A stretch of 64,000 bases of DNA, from assembly GCF_030908405.1 (NCBI RefSeq), contig NZ_CP133089.1, positions 372,001 to 436,000 on the forward strand. Reading direction: 5' to 3'. The DNA comes from Aminobacterium sp. MB27-C1. Its GTDB lineage: Bacteria; Synergistota; Synergistia; Synergistales; Aminobacteriaceae. Under the pieces are notes generated by a model. It saw only the letters and a program-made list of their open reading frames with translations. It had not been told where the DNA came from and made no database searches. Shown piece after piece: positions 34,002-43,128 of this stretch. Position 1 is the stretch's first letter. Every line of letters begins with the position of its first letter. The position numbers were made by a program, and so were the translations under genes.

Positions 34002-34030
34002 TTGACGTGAAACTTTGCTAGCGTCACAAT
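34002..34030 (+). promoter_or_regulatory. gap promoter with an inverted repeat between -35 and -10
   Basis: TTGACG (34002-34007), 17-nt spacer, CACAAT (34025-34030). TGACG (34003-34007) and CGTCA (34022-34026) are inverted arms placed over the two promoter elements, so a repressor could sit there. Confidence 0.5.
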
Positions 34031-34063
34031 GTGAATAGTTTTAGGTAAAGGAGCTGAAGAGAG

Positions 34064-35065
34064 ATGAAAAAAGTAGGGATTAATGGCCTCGGGCGTATTG
34101 GCCGTTTGGCGTTGCGACAGTATGTAATTGATCCTCCTGAGAATATCGATATTGTCGCTATTAACGATCTTATACCTGTAGATGAATTAGCTTACTTACT
34201 TAAATATGATTCTATTCACGGCAAGGCCCCTTTCCATATTGAGGCAGGGCCTGATTACCTTGATTTAGACGAGAAACGGATATATGTGACTTCAATTTCA
34301 GACCCTTCGAAAATTCCTTGGAGTGAGAGGGACGTTGAGGTCGTGTTGGAGTGTACCGGCCGATTTACGAAGAGGGAGAAAGCCAAAGGACATCTTGAAG
34401 GTGGGGCTGCAAAAGTTATTATAAGTGCTCCTTCTGAAAGTGCAGATATAAGTATAGTCATGGGGGTTAACGAAAAGGAGTATGATCCCTTAAAACATTC
34501 GATTATTTCCAACGCTTCATGTACTACGAATTCTATGGCTCCTGTTTTAAAAGTACTTAACGAGTCTTTGGGTATCGTCTATGTTATGGCGACGACTGTA
34601 CATGCGTATACGTCTTCTCAGACGCTCGTTGATTCTCCCTTATCTAAGCGAAGACGAGGACGAGCGGGAGCTTTTTCTCTTATTCCCACATCTACAGGGG
34701 CTGCAAAAGCAACAGCTCTTGTCTTGCCTGAGCTGAAGGGCAAGCTTGATGCCATAGCAGTTCGAGTTCCCATACCAGATGGTGCCCTCACCGATATGGT
34801 TGTGCACTTTGAATCAGATGTATCTGTTGCGGAAATAAACAATATTCTTAAAAGGGCTTCAGAAGAGGAACTTCGGAATATTATTGAGTATAATGATGAG
34901 GAAATCGTTTCTGCCGATATTTTGGGGAATCCGCACTCGGGGGTTGTAGACGGCCCCTCTACGCGAGTTCTTCAGAATAGAGTCGCTAAAATATTAGTGT
35001 GGTACGACAATGAGTATGGATACTCAAGGCGAATGATCGATGTAGCGAACTTTATTTCTCGATAA
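34064..35065 (+). CDS. gap: Glyceraldehyde-3-phosphate dehydrogenase, type I
   Basis: 333 residues. NAD-binding INGLGRIGRLALR at the start; the catalytic Cys in SNASCTTNSMAPVLKVL; the catalytic His in TTVHAYTSSQ; substrate-binding SKRRRGRAGA; and the C-terminal WYDNEYGYSRRM. It oxidises glyceraldehyde-3-phosphate to 1,3-bisphosphoglycerate, or works in reverse for gluconeogenesis, which fits an amino-acid fermenter with PEP carboxykinase. GAGATG follows a weak RBS (AAGGAGCTGAAGAG). A terminator follows. Confidence 0.93.
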   Translation: MKKVGINGLGRIGRLALRQYVIDPPENIDIVAINDLIPVDELAYLLKYDSIHGKAPFHIEAGPDYLDLDEKRIYVTSISDPSKIPWSERDVEVVLECTGRFTKREKAKGHLEGGAAKVIISAPSESADISIVMGVNEKEYDPLKHSIISNASCTTNSMAPVLKVLNESLGIVYVMATTVHAYTSSQTLVDSPLSKRRRGRAGAFSLIPTSTGAAKATALVLPELKGKLDAIAVRVPIPDGALTDMVVHFESDVSVAEINNILKRASEEELRNIIEYNDEEIVSADILGNPHSGVVDGPSTRVLQNRVAKILVWYDNEYGYSRRMIDVANFISR

Positions 35066-35070
35066 ATCTT

Positions 35071-35099
35071 AGGCGACTCTACTGAGTCGCCTTTTTTAT
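35071..35099 (+). terminator. Intrinsic terminator after gap
   Basis: GGCGACTC (35072-35079) pairs perfectly with GAGTCGCC around TACT, followed by six T. Confidence 0.88.
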
Positions 35100-35120
35100 T
35101 ACCTTGACGGAGGGCTTCTG

Positions 35121-35534
35121 ATGGTCTGGAAAGAGATAGAACATACTGCAGATGTAGGGTTTGAGGTAGACGCTCTTTCTCTTGATGAATTATTCAAGGA
35201 AGCAGCTTTTGCTCTCTATGGTGTTTGTTACGGGAATACTTTATCTGATGAAAATATTCATGATGGAAGCCGTTACACAATTTTACTTGATGGAATAGAT
35301 CTCGAAGAACTGGTTGTTTCATGGCTTAACGAGCTTATTTATATTTATGAAAAACATAGAATGCTCTTTATTCCTTTAACTCTCGTAGTAAGAAAAAATA
35401 CATGGCATCTTGAAGCAGATGGCGTTCTTGTAAAGAGTCATTCAGTGCGGATGTCAGCCAAAGCTGCAACATATGGAGGACTTGTTATTTACGAGGAACC
35501 CAAACCTTTTCTCAGAATTTTTCTTGATGTGTAG
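35121..35534 (+). CDS. Archease, RtcB cofactor
   Basis: 137 residues, of full length for the family. EIEHTADVGFEVDA at the N-terminus supplies conserved His/Asp residues; DGIDLEELVVSWLNELIYIYE and SAKAATYGGLVI follow. Archease helps RtcB to form its histidine-GMP intermediate and to turn over several times. The rtcB gene follows after 14 nt, which supports the call. Confidence 0.9.
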   Translation: MVWKEIEHTADVGFEVDALSLDELFKEAAFALYGVCYGNTLSDENIHDGSRYTILLDGIDLEELVVSWLNELIYIYEKHRMLFIPLTLVVRKNTWHLEADGVLVKSHSVRMSAKAATYGGLVIYEEPKPFLRIFLDV

Positions 35535-35548
35535 AGAGAGGTGAGAGT

Positions 35549-36943
35549 ATGAAAAATATGTTAAAGAGAGTGGATAGTGTTCGTTTGATTTTAGAGAAAG
35601 AAGCATTATCAGGAATGATGGTGCCGGGATTGATCTTTGCTGATCACTATATAGAAAAAACATTGGAACAAGACAGTGCATTGCAACAGGTAGCAAATGT
35701 AGCATGTTTGCCTGGGATTTTAGGTTACAGTTTCGCTATGCCAGACATTCATTGGGGATATGGATTTCCTATAGGCGGAGTTGCTGCTTTTGAAGTAGAT
35801 AAAGGCATAATCTCACCTGGAGGAGTTGGATATGACATATCCTGTGGAGTTCGCCTCCTTTCCTCTTATATTAAACTATCAGATATTTTACCTACTCTAG
35901 ATTCAGTATCTTCTTCCCTTTTTTCAGCAGTACCAAGCGGTGTTGGAGCAACAAGTACAGTGAAATTATCATCAAGAGATTTAGATGCCGTTCTTTGTAA
36001 GGGGGCTCATTGGGCGGTCAAAGAGGGATATGGTATACATAGCGACTTGGAACATACAGAGCAAAATGGTTGTATTGAAGGCGCTCTTTGTGAGGCTGTT
36101 TCTTCCAGAGCGAAAGAGCGAGGTAAAAATCAGCTTGGAACACTGGGATCTGGTAACCATTTTCTTGAAATTCAGGTTGTAGATGAAATCTACGATAAAA
36201 ACGCAGCATCGCGCATGAATCTTGAGGAAGGATGTATAACCGTCATGATTCATTGTGGAAGTCGAGGACTTGGTCATCAAGTTTGCGATGATTACCTGAA
36301 AGTCATGCGTAGGGCTATGTCTAAATATAAAATTAATGTTCCTGATCGACAACTGTGCTGTGCTCCTATACTCTCTGAAGAGGGGCAAAGCTATATTGGA
36401 GCTATGAGAGCTGCTGCGAACTTTGCTTTGGCTAACAGGCAGATTATAGGATCAGCGGTGCGAGATGTTTTTGCTCACTTTTTCCCAGGAAGACCTCTTT
36501 TTACTGTCTATGACGTTAGCCATAATATGGCTCATATAGAAAAACATGTATGGGAGAAACGGAAAGTAGAAGTATGTGTCCATCGTAAAGGGGCTACCCG
36601 ATCCTATGAAGGGCAACCTGTACTTATTCCCGGTAGCATGGGAACTGCCAGTTATGTTTTGGTAGGAACTCAAAAAGCAGAGGAAGAAACTTTTGCTTCT
36701 ACATGTCATGGAGCTGGTCGTGTCTTAAGCCGGAGCGAGTCGATGCGCCGGACAAAAGGTATGAATTTGTTTGAAGAGATGGCTCGGCGAGGTGTGACGG
36801 TAATGGCAGATAGCCCACGAACATTAGGGGAGGAAATGCCCGAAGCATATAAGGATATTTCCGCTGTTGTAGAGGTTGTACATAAAGCCCAACTCAGTTT
36901 AAAGGTGGCTCGTCTTCGACCTATAGCTGTAATAAAAGGTTAA
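35549..36943 (+). CDS. rtcB: RNA-splicing ligase RtcB
   Basis: 464 residues. Metal-binding and guanylylation motifs are all visible: GGVGYDISCGVRLL (metal Cys), GTLGSGNHFLEIQ, HCGSRGLGHQV, HNMAHIEKH and the guanylylated His in TCHGAGR. PGSMGTASYVLVG is the GMP-binding loop. RtcB joins 2',3'-cyclic phosphate or 3'-phosphate ends to 5'-OH ends with GTP and Mn2+, repairing or splicing RNA. It is co-transcribed with archease. GAGAGAGGTGAG lies upstream of the ATG. Its Mn2+ need is of note given the nearby Mn riboswitch, though the two are separate transcripts. Confidence 0.93.
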   Translation: MKNMLKRVDSVRLILEKEALSGMMVPGLIFADHYIEKTLEQDSALQQVANVACLPGILGYSFAMPDIHWGYGFPIGGVAAFEVDKGIISPGGVGYDISCGVRLLSSYIKLSDILPTLDSVSSSLFSAVPSGVGATSTVKLSSRDLDAVLCKGAHWAVKEGYGIHSDLEHTEQNGCIEGALCEAVSSRAKERGKNQLGTLGSGNHFLEIQVVDEIYDKNAASRMNLEEGCITVMIHCGSRGLGHQVCDDYLKVMRRAMSKYKINVPDRQLCCAPILSEEGQSYIGAMRAAANFALANRQIIGSAVRDVFAHFFPGRPLFTVYDVSHNMAHIEKHVWEKRKVEVCVHRKGATRSYEGQPVLIPGSMGTASYVLVGTQKAEEETFASTCHGAGRVLSRSESMRRTKGMNLFEEMARRGVTVMADSPRTLGEEMPEAYKDISAVVEVVHKAQLSLKVARLRPIAVIKG

Positions 36944-37084
36944 TATATTATATCTTTTTAAAAAATGCAAGAATATTTCAGCGTACAATTATGGATAGTT
37001 CTATAAAAATGCATTATTATATTCAGGATGCTCTCCGTTCTGGCAATATTCAACGGCATGATAATGATCTTGTACACGATGAGT

Positions 37085-38776
37085 AGAGGAGGTAAGGCAA
37101 CGAATGATGCTAAGCGATATTGAAATAGCACAGCAGGCCCAAATGAAGCCTATTGTGGAGATAGCTTCTCAGTTAGGTATCGACGAAGAGGAATTGGAGC
37201 TTTACGGAAAGTACAAGGCGAAGGTAACGTACGGACTCTGGGATCGGATCAAGGATCGAGAGGACGGAAAGCTTGTATTGGTGACAGCCATAACCCCGAC
37301 TCCGGCAGGAGAGGGAAAGACAACGACGACAGTAGGTCTCGCCCAGGGCCTGGCGAAGCTTGGCAAGAAGGTGAGCATAGGTCTTCGCGAGCCGTCTTTG
37401 GGGCCGAGCTTCGGAGTCAAGGGCGGTGCGGCAGGAGGCGGTTACTCCCAGGTTGTTCCCATGGAGGATATCAACCTCCACTTTACCGGAGACCTTCATG
37501 CAATAACGGCAGCCCATAACTTGCTGGCAGCCTTGCTCGACAACCATCTGCAGCAGGGCAACGTATTGAACATAGATTCGCGCCGAGTTGTTTTCCGTCG
37601 AGTCATGGATCTGAACGAACGAGCCCTTCGGAACGTGATCGTCGGTCTTGGAGGGAAGGCGAACGGTGTGCCTCGCGAGTCAGGATTTGATATTACGGTA
37701 GCCTCCGAAGTGATGGCCATTCTGTGTCTTTCAGGCAGCATTCATGAGTTGAAGGAGCGTCTTTCCCAAATTGTAGTTGCCTATACGTACGAAGGTAAGG
37801 CCGTAACGGCAGGGGATCTGAACGCCCAGGGCTCAATGGCGGTCTTGTTGAAAGATGCGTTGAAGCCGAATCTTGTGCAGACTCTTGAGCATGTCCCAGC
37901 CTTTGTTCACGGAGGTCCCTTTGCGAATATAGCCCACGGCTGTAACAGCCTGCAGGCGACGAAATATGGTCTGAAGCTTTCCGATTACTTCATTACCGAG
38001 GCCGGATTCGGAGCGGATCTTGGAGCAGAGAAGTTCTTCGACATCAAGTGTCGTATGGGTGGATTGAACCCATCGGCGGTAGTGATCGTGGCGACAGTCC
38101 GAGCCTTGAAGATGCATGGCGGAGTGGCGAAGAGCGACCTGACGAATGAGAATATAGAGGCGTTATCGAAGGGGATTCCGAACCTTGAGAAGCATATAGA
38201 GAACATGCAGAGCTTCGGTCTTCCAGTTGTAGTGGCAATCAACCGTTTCCCGACAGACACGGAGAGAGAACTTGAGCTTGTGCGCGAGCGATGTGGAGCC
38301 CTCGGTGTATCGGTAGCGCTGTCGGAGATCTGGGCGAAGGGCGGCGAAGGCGGCATAGAGTTGGCGGAAGAGGTATTGAAGGCAGTAGAAGCGAAGAACA
38401 CCTTCCATCAGCTGTACGAGACGACATTGAGCCCGAAGGAAAAGATCGAGAAGATAGCGAAGGAGATCTACGGAGCGAAGAGTGTGACCTATACGGCCCA
38501 GGCCGAGAAAGACCTTGAAGAGATTCATCGTTTGGGTAAGGATGATTTGGTGATATGCATGGCGAAGACGCAGGCTTCCATCTCTGATAACCCGACGTTG
38601 ATAGGTCGTCCAGAAGGCTTTGAGCTGACGGTGAGAGAAGTTCGCCTGTCGGCGGGAGCAGGTTTCATTATTCCCATAACGGGATCGATAATGACCATGC
38701 CTGGCCTTCCGAAAGTTCCAGCCGCTATGAGAATTGACGTTGACGATAACGGAAATATTACCGGCTTGTTCTAAAA
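37085..38776 (+). repeat. Long direct repeat containing fhs, left copy
   Basis: About 1,692 bp repeated in the same orientation at 47269-48960 (offset 10,184 bp). It includes the RBS and the whole gene and stops 2 nt after the stop codon. I see three base differences, all silent: 37541 C/T, 37898 A/G and 37943 T/C. Confidence 0.92.
37104..38774 (+). CDS. fhs: Formate-tetrahydrofolate ligase, copy 1
   Basis: 556 residues. The ATP-binding loop [20 protein letters not shown] lies at about residues 62-81; [20 protein letters not shown] and the C-terminal [11 protein letters not shown] and [18 protein letters not shown] are typical. The enzyme interconverts formate + ATP + THF and 10-formyl-THF; in the reverse direction it yields ATP. 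AGAGGAGG lies 11 nt before ATGATG. The protein is identical to that encoded at 47288. Codon use stands out: lysine is almost always AAG and glutamate often GAG, unlike the AAA/GAA-rich neighbours. folD follows after 19 nt. Confidence 0.95.
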   Translation: MMLSDIEIAQQAQMKPIVEIASQLGIDEEELELYGKYKAKVTYGLWDRIKDREDGKLVLVTAITPTPAGEGKTTTTVGLAQGLAKLGKKVSIGLREPSLGPSFGVKGGAAGGGYSQVVPMEDINLHFTGDLHAITAAHNLLAALLDNHLQQGNVLNIDSRRVVFRRVMDLNERALRNVIVGLGGKANGVPRESGFDITVASEVMAILCLSGSIHELKERLSQIVVAYTYEGKAVTAGDLNAQGSMAVLLKDALKPNLVQTLEHVPAFVHGGPFANIAHGCNSLQATKYGLKLSDYFITEAGFGADLGAEKFFDIKCRMGGLNPSAVVIVATVRALKMHGGVAKSDLTNENIEALSKGIPNLEKHIENMQSFGLPVVVAINRFPTDTERELELVRERCGALGVSVALSEIWAKGGEGGIELAEEVLKAVEAKNTFHQLYETTLSPKEKIEKIAKEIYGAKSVTYTAQAEKDLEEIHRLGKDDLVICMAKTQASISDNPTLIGRPEGFELTVREVRLSAGAGFIIPITGSIMTMPGLPKVPAAMRIDVDDNGNITGLF

Positions 38777-38793
38777 GTGGGAGGCCATTAAAA

Positions 38794-39639
38794 ATGAAAG
38801 CTCAAATACTTGACGGAAAAAAGGTAGCAGCAGACGTAAGAGCATCTATAAAAAAAGAAGTTGATTCTTTAAAAGCGGAAGGGAAGCACATTCCAGGACT
38901 TGCAGTTGTTCTTGTCGGGGAAAATCCTGCTTCAAAAGTATATGTAGGTCAGAAAGAAAAAAAATGTAAGGAAGTAGGGTTTAATTCTTTTTTACATAAG
39001 CTGCCAGCAACGACGACAGAAGAAGAGCTTTTAAAACTTATAGAAACCCTTAATAACGACAAAGCTGTAGATGGAATACTTGTGCAGCTTCCTCTTCCTC
39101 CGCAAATTGGTACAAATAAAATATTGAAAGCTATTGATCCGCTAAAAGATGTTGATGGTTTCCACCCTGTAAATATGGGGAATCTTGTAACAGGTTTACC
39201 AGCGGTGCATCCTTGTACTCCTAAGGGAATAATGTACATGCTTGATGCTTATAACATAGATATTGAAGGAAAACATGCTGTTGTAGTTGGACGAAGCAAT
39301 ATTGTAGGAAAACCTATTGCCCATCTTCTTCTTGATCGTAATGCTACAGTTACTATCTGTCACAGCAGAACGAGAGATCTTGCTTCAATCGTGCGGCAGG
39401 CTGATATTGTTGTAGCAGCTGTTGGCAAGCCTCATCTGATTACTGCTTCGATGGTGAAAGAGGGGGCAGTTATTGTTGATGTTGGCATGAACAGACTTGA
39501 AGAAGGTCTCGTAGGAGATGTTGATTTTGAGGCTGTAGCTGAAGTAGCCTCTTGGATTACTCCTGTTCCAGGAGGAGTAGGGCCGCTAACTATTGCTATG
39601 TTGCTTCAAAATACGCTGGAAGCTGGACAAAAAAAGTAG
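38794..39639 (+). CDS. folD: Bifunctional methylene-THF dehydrogenase / methenyl-THF cyclohydrolase
   Basis: 281 residues from the ATG after [26 protein letters not shown] carries the catalytic Lys/Tyr region; [14 protein letters not shown] and the C-terminal [15 protein letters not shown] are FolD signatures; [11 protein letters not shown] binds NAD(P). It interconverts methylene-, methenyl- and 10-formyl-THF. Its position directly behind fhs links formate with the methylene-THF pool. A terminator follows. Confidence 0.95.
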   Translation: MKAQILDGKKVAADVRASIKKEVDSLKAEGKHIPGLAVVLVGENPASKVYVGQKEKKCKEVGFNSFLHKLPATTTEEELLKLIETLNNDKAVDGILVQLPLPPQIGTNKILKAIDPLKDVDGFHPVNMGNLVTGLPAVHPCTPKGIMYMLDAYNIDIEGKHAVVVGRSNIVGKPIAHLLLDRNATVTICHSRTRDLASIVRQADIVVAAVGKPHLITASMVKEGAVIVDVGMNRLEEGLVGDVDFEAVAEVASWITPVPGGVGPLTIAMLLQNTLEAGQKK

Positions 39640-39655
39640 ACGTAAAGAAGATTGA

Positions 39656-39692
39656 AAAGAGGTCCTCTTAGCAGAGGGCCTCTTTTTTATTT
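39656..39692 (+). terminator. Intrinsic terminator after folD
   Basis: AAGAGGTCCTCT pairs with AGAGGGCCTCTT around TAGC, followed by a run of T. Confidence 0.88.
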
Positions 39693-39743
39693 TTCTCTTG
39701 TGATACAATACGAAAATCTTTTTATGAGGAGAGAACGACTTTC

Positions 39744-41291
39744 TTGTCTATTGTACGAACATGCAAAACCCTTGTTAACACTTCATTACTCGCAGGAGAA
39801 AAAGGATTGGATAATGTCATTGAGAAGATAGTTCTTTTAGATGACATGAGAGCAGGACGTACCTGTGAGCATGGTTTTTTCATTGTAGGAGGTTGGATTC
39901 CTGAAAGTAGTGACAATAATTACAGTCAGGATCTGAATCTTTTGCGTAAGGCCTTCTCAGCGGGAGTAGCTGGGGTTGCCTTGCAAGGAGATCTTCCTCT
40001 GGAGCTTGTTCGTTTGGCTGACGAGTATAACGTGCCTCTTTTCCACATTTCTTCAGATCAGATTTTACTTGATATCCTTTTCGCTTTAAATAGCGAAATA
40101 AAGGCAAATGAAAGTGGGCTTTATTCATCTTTTTCCCCTTTTGCAGATATATTACTTAGCGACGGAGACATTGAACATATACTATGGGCTTTGCGTGGAG
40201 AAATACATTGTGGCATAGCCTATAGGGATTTAATACATAAGAAATTATTTGTTGCGTCTCATTCTGATGATTTTAAAGAACATGTAAAAATTTATCCCCT
40301 GAAAGAAGTTATTAGGCTTCATCAACATATGGAAGTTCGAGTAGGTGGAGTTTTAAGTGGCTACCTCATTCTTAATAGATCAAGTCGTTCTGACAGAAAG
40401 TTTTCCTTTTACGAAATGACGGCTATGGAAAATGCGGTCATAGCTGTCAAACTTTCAATAGAAAAAAAATTGTCAACGCAACAAGTTGAACGTAACTATA
40501 TTGATGAATTTGTACGTGACCTTATTTATAACAAAATGCAGAGAAGAGAAGAACTAGATAGTCGTGCAAGGACCTTTGGTTGGAATCCGACAAATGGCGT
40601 TGTCGTTGTCTCTATTGAGGTAGAAACAAAGAGTGGAGAGTCTGGAGAGCGTGAGCTTCAGGTCTTCTTTTCCACAATAAGGTCTAAGTTTTTGGCTTTT
40701 TTCCCAAAGTCTATTTATACGTTGTTGACAAAATCTATAGTTTTTCTTGTTTCTCCTCCTGAACCGGATAATGGAATTAAAAGTCTTGAAACGAACCTAT
40801 TGAAAGTTGCGGAACATTTAAACGAGGAAGTGGAGCGAGAGCTTCATTGTCAACTTGTCGTATCAGTAGGAGGATATAAATCTGACCCATTGAATACCCA
40901 TGAAAGTTATAGAGAAGCCAGTAGAGCTCTTCGTGTTGCCCATCTTTCACCACAGCGTCAAAAAATCGTATTTTGGGATGCATTAGGAGCTATGAAGTTG
41001 CTTTCGATAGTTTCTCAAAGCCATGAAGCATCTCTCTTTTGCCATAAAGTACTCGAAAAACTTATAGAATTTGATTCCACGACAAACGGTGAATTACTTC
41101 AGACTCTTCGCGTCTTGAACAAGTGCAATTGGAATATAAAACATGTTTCGGATGAGATGAATTTTCACTATAACACCATTAAATATAGGAATAAAAAAAT
41201 ATGCGAACTCCTTGATTTTGACCCAGATGATAGTGATCAACGTTTTGATATAGCTCTTGCTCTTAAACTATATGATCTTGGCTCTTTCTAG
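39744..41291 (+). CDS. PucR-family transcriptional regulator
   Basis: 515 residues. An N-terminal PucR-type sensory domain (about 1-120), a central region, a degenerate GGDEF-like stretch, and a C-terminal helix-turn-helix of the HTH_30/PucR type (NKCNWNIKHVSDEMNFHYNT then IKYRNKKICELL). The start is a TTG at 39744 with GAGGAG 11 nt upstream. PucR proteins usually control nearby catabolic genes. It lies directly upstream of the M20 hydrolase, TRAP and ftcD-fchA genes, which are its most likely targets. The effector is unknown. Confidence 0.83.
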   Translation: MSIVRTCKTLVNTSLLAGEKGLDNVIEKIVLLDDMRAGRTCEHGFFIVGGWIPESSDNNYSQDLNLLRKAFSAGVAGVALQGDLPLELVRLADEYNVPLFHISSDQILLDILFALNSEIKANESGLYSSFSPFADILLSDGDIEHILWALRGEIHCGIAYRDLIHKKLFVASHSDDFKEHVKIYPLKEVIRLHQHMEVRVGGVLSGYLILNRSSRSDRKFSFYEMTAMENAVIAVKLSIEKKLSTQQVERNYIDEFVRDLIYNKMQRREELDSRARTFGWNPTNGVVVVSIEVETKSGESGERELQVFFSTIRSKFLAFFPKSIYTLLTKSIVFLVSPPEPDNGIKSLETNLLKVAEHLNEEVERELHCQLVVSVGGYKSDPLNTHESYREASRALRVAHLSPQRQKIVFWDALGAMKLLSIVSQSHEASLFCHKVLEKLIEFDSTTNGELLQTLRVLNKCNWNIKHVSDEMNFHYNTIKYRNKKICELLDFDPDDSDQRFDIALALKLYDLGSF

Positions 41292-41395
41292 CTAATTGTC
41301 AAAACTTGACAAGACAACCCCATAAAAGTTATCCACTCAAGCTAATGCCCTAATGGTTCTCCTCCGCTAAGCTACTATTGAAAGGGGGGAGATTC

Positions 41396-42559
41396 ATGAC
41401 GGGAGAAGTCTATATCTCAAGAGAAAAAGCAATTACAATTCTTCAGCAGCTTATTCGTATACGTACCTCTCAGCCCTCAGGCGATGAAAGAGATGCTGTA
41501 ACATATATTTCCTCCTTATTCCCGGACGATCGTGTTGAGAAAAGAATAATAAATCACGGCAATAATAGGGCATCCTTGATTATCACGATTCCAGGAGAGG
41601 ATAGAAGTCGAGGAATAGCTATTTCTGGCCATTTGGACACTATTCCTGTCGGAGATGTTAGGGAATGGACACATTCTCCCTTTGGAGCAGAGATAGTTGA
41701 CGATGTCGTTTATGGTCGTGGCGCAGCTGATATGAAGGGTGGAGTAACATCTATTATTTTTACTGCTTTATCTATCCTCAAGGCTGAATTTAAACCTGCT
41801 ATAGATATTAGATTTTGTTTTACAGCGGATGAAGAAGTTGGAGGCATAGGAGCGAGTGCTCTCATAGGGGGAGGATTCCTGAACAGTGTGGAAGAAGTCA
41901 TTCTTGTTAAGCCGACCAATGAAAAAATTGGATTGGCGGAACGAGGGGCAGTGTGGCTTTGTGTAAAATCTTTAGGGAAATCTTCTCATGCTGCTATGAC
42001 TGGTGCAAGTGTCAATGCTCTGAGTGTTTTTAATAGCATAGCAGAGAAAATTACAGAGCTTTTCAACGAGGAGAAAAAACACGATCTCCTTGGCCATTCA
42101 ACCTGTGTTGTAACCTCTCTTCAAGCTGAAAGTGATTTATTTAATGTCGTTCCTCATTGTGCGATAGGAACACTAGATATCAGAACCCTACCTAGCGTTG
42201 ACCATGATTGGCTTCTTCAAGAAATTTATACCTGCGTAGAAAACGTGGAAAAATTAAATGAAGGAATCCATGTTTCAGTTGAAGTTGTTAACAACAGACC
42301 ACCTGTTGGCATGGATGAAGAAGCACCTCTTGTGCAATCTTTGAAGGGAATTTATTCAGACCTTGATATTCCCTGGGAAAAAACAGGATTAAATTATTTT
42401 ACAGATGCATCAATCCTTATTCCCTCTTTAGGTGTTCCTTTTGTAATTTTGGGGCCAGGTGATGACCTTTTCTTTCATCAGCCCGACGAGTATGTGCGAA
42501 TCGATTCTGTTATTCGCGTAGGTGAAGTTCTTACACAATATGTGAAAAGTAGGAAGTAA
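41396..42559 (+). CDS. M20-family (ArgE/DapE-like) amidohydrolase with an altered metal site
   Basis: 387 residues from the ATG with AAGGGGGGAG upstream; an in-frame TTG at 41378 would overlap that RBS. Metal ligands GHLDT (His79), GAADMKGG (Asp112) and TADEEVGG (Glu146 base, Glu147 ligand), plus a C-terminal FHQPDEYV (His361), are present, and SSHAA marks the dimerisation domain. The usual EPT Glu ligand is replaced by Lys172 (LVKPTNEK), so one zinc site may be missing. M20 enzymes cleave N-acyl amino acids or dipeptides. The place between a PucR regulator and a TRAP operon suggests action on the imported compound. The substrate is unknown. Confidence 0.82.
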   Translation: MTGEVYISREKAITILQQLIRIRTSQPSGDERDAVTYISSLFPDDRVEKRIINHGNNRASLIITIPGEDRSRGIAISGHLDTIPVGDVREWTHSPFGAEIVDDVVYGRGAADMKGGVTSIIFTALSILKAEFKPAIDIRFCFTADEEVGGIGASALIGGGFLNSVEEVILVKPTNEKIGLAERGAVWLCVKSLGKSSHAAMTGASVNALSVFNSIAEKITELFNEEKKHDLLGHSTCVVTSLQAESDLFNVVPHCAIGTLDIRTLPSVDHDWLLQEIYTCVENVEKLNEGIHVSVEVVNNRPPVGMDEEAPLVQSLKGIYSDLDIPWEKTGLNYFTDASILIPSLGVPFVILGPGDDLFFHQPDEYVRIDSVIRVGEVLTQYVKSRK

Positions 42560-42574
42560 AACGGGGGATCATAA

Positions 42575-43117
42575 ATGAAGCTTCTCTATATAATAGACAA
42601 TTTGTGTGAACGTTTTGAAAAATTTGTTGTTTCGTGGAGCATTATTATTATGGCTCTTGTTGCCATAGTTAATGTTATTGGGCGCAATCTTTTCCACCAT
42701 AGTCTTACTTGGGCGGAAGAAGTGACCCAGTTTACCATAGTATGGGTTACCTTTGTAGGAACCAGTTACGCTGCAAGAATTGGTGCCCATATCCGAATGT
42801 CTGCCCTTTTTGATTTCTTGGGGCCTAAAGCTCGTAAAATTTTGATGATTATTGTTTGTGCTGGAACGGCAGCTCTAATGTTTTATCTTAGCTGGTTTGC
42901 ATATGTATATGTTGCTAAGCTTGCTCAAATAAATAAACAGACACTAGGGTTGCATATTCCCCTCTATTTAATCATGCTTTGGGTTCCTGTCGGTTTCGTT
43001 ATGACAGGTATTCAGTATGTGCTGGCTCTCATTAAGAACCTGACATCCAGTGATGTCTACGTTTCGAGAACTGTTATAGAAGGGCACACTGAAGACGAAG
43101 AATCTTTCGACTTTTAG
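42575..43117 (+). CDS. dctQ: TRAP transporter small permease (DctQ)
   Basis: 180 residues with four membrane helices. NVIGRNLFHHSLTWAEEVTQF and VTFVGTSYAARIGAHIRMS are DctQ hallmarks. It pairs with DctM to form the membrane part of a Na+-driven TRAP transporter. It lies 15 nt after the M20 gene and 11 nt before dctM. Confidence 0.9.
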   Translation: MKLLYIIDNLCERFEKFVVSWSIIIMALVAIVNVIGRNLFHHSLTWAEEVTQFTIVWVTFVGTSYAARIGAHIRMSALFDFLGPKARKILMIIVCAGTAALMFYLSWFAYVYVAKLAQINKQTLGLHIPLYLIMLWVPVGFVMTGIQYVLALIKNLTSSDVYVSRTVIEGHTEDEESFDF

Positions 43118-43128
43118 GAGGGGACGTA

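Noticed and set aside
36991-37086. 31-codon reading frame just upstream of the first fhs, ending next to its RBS
   Set aside because: No ribosome-binding site before its ATG, no counterpart upstream of the second fhs copy, and no recognisable sequence; most likely chance.
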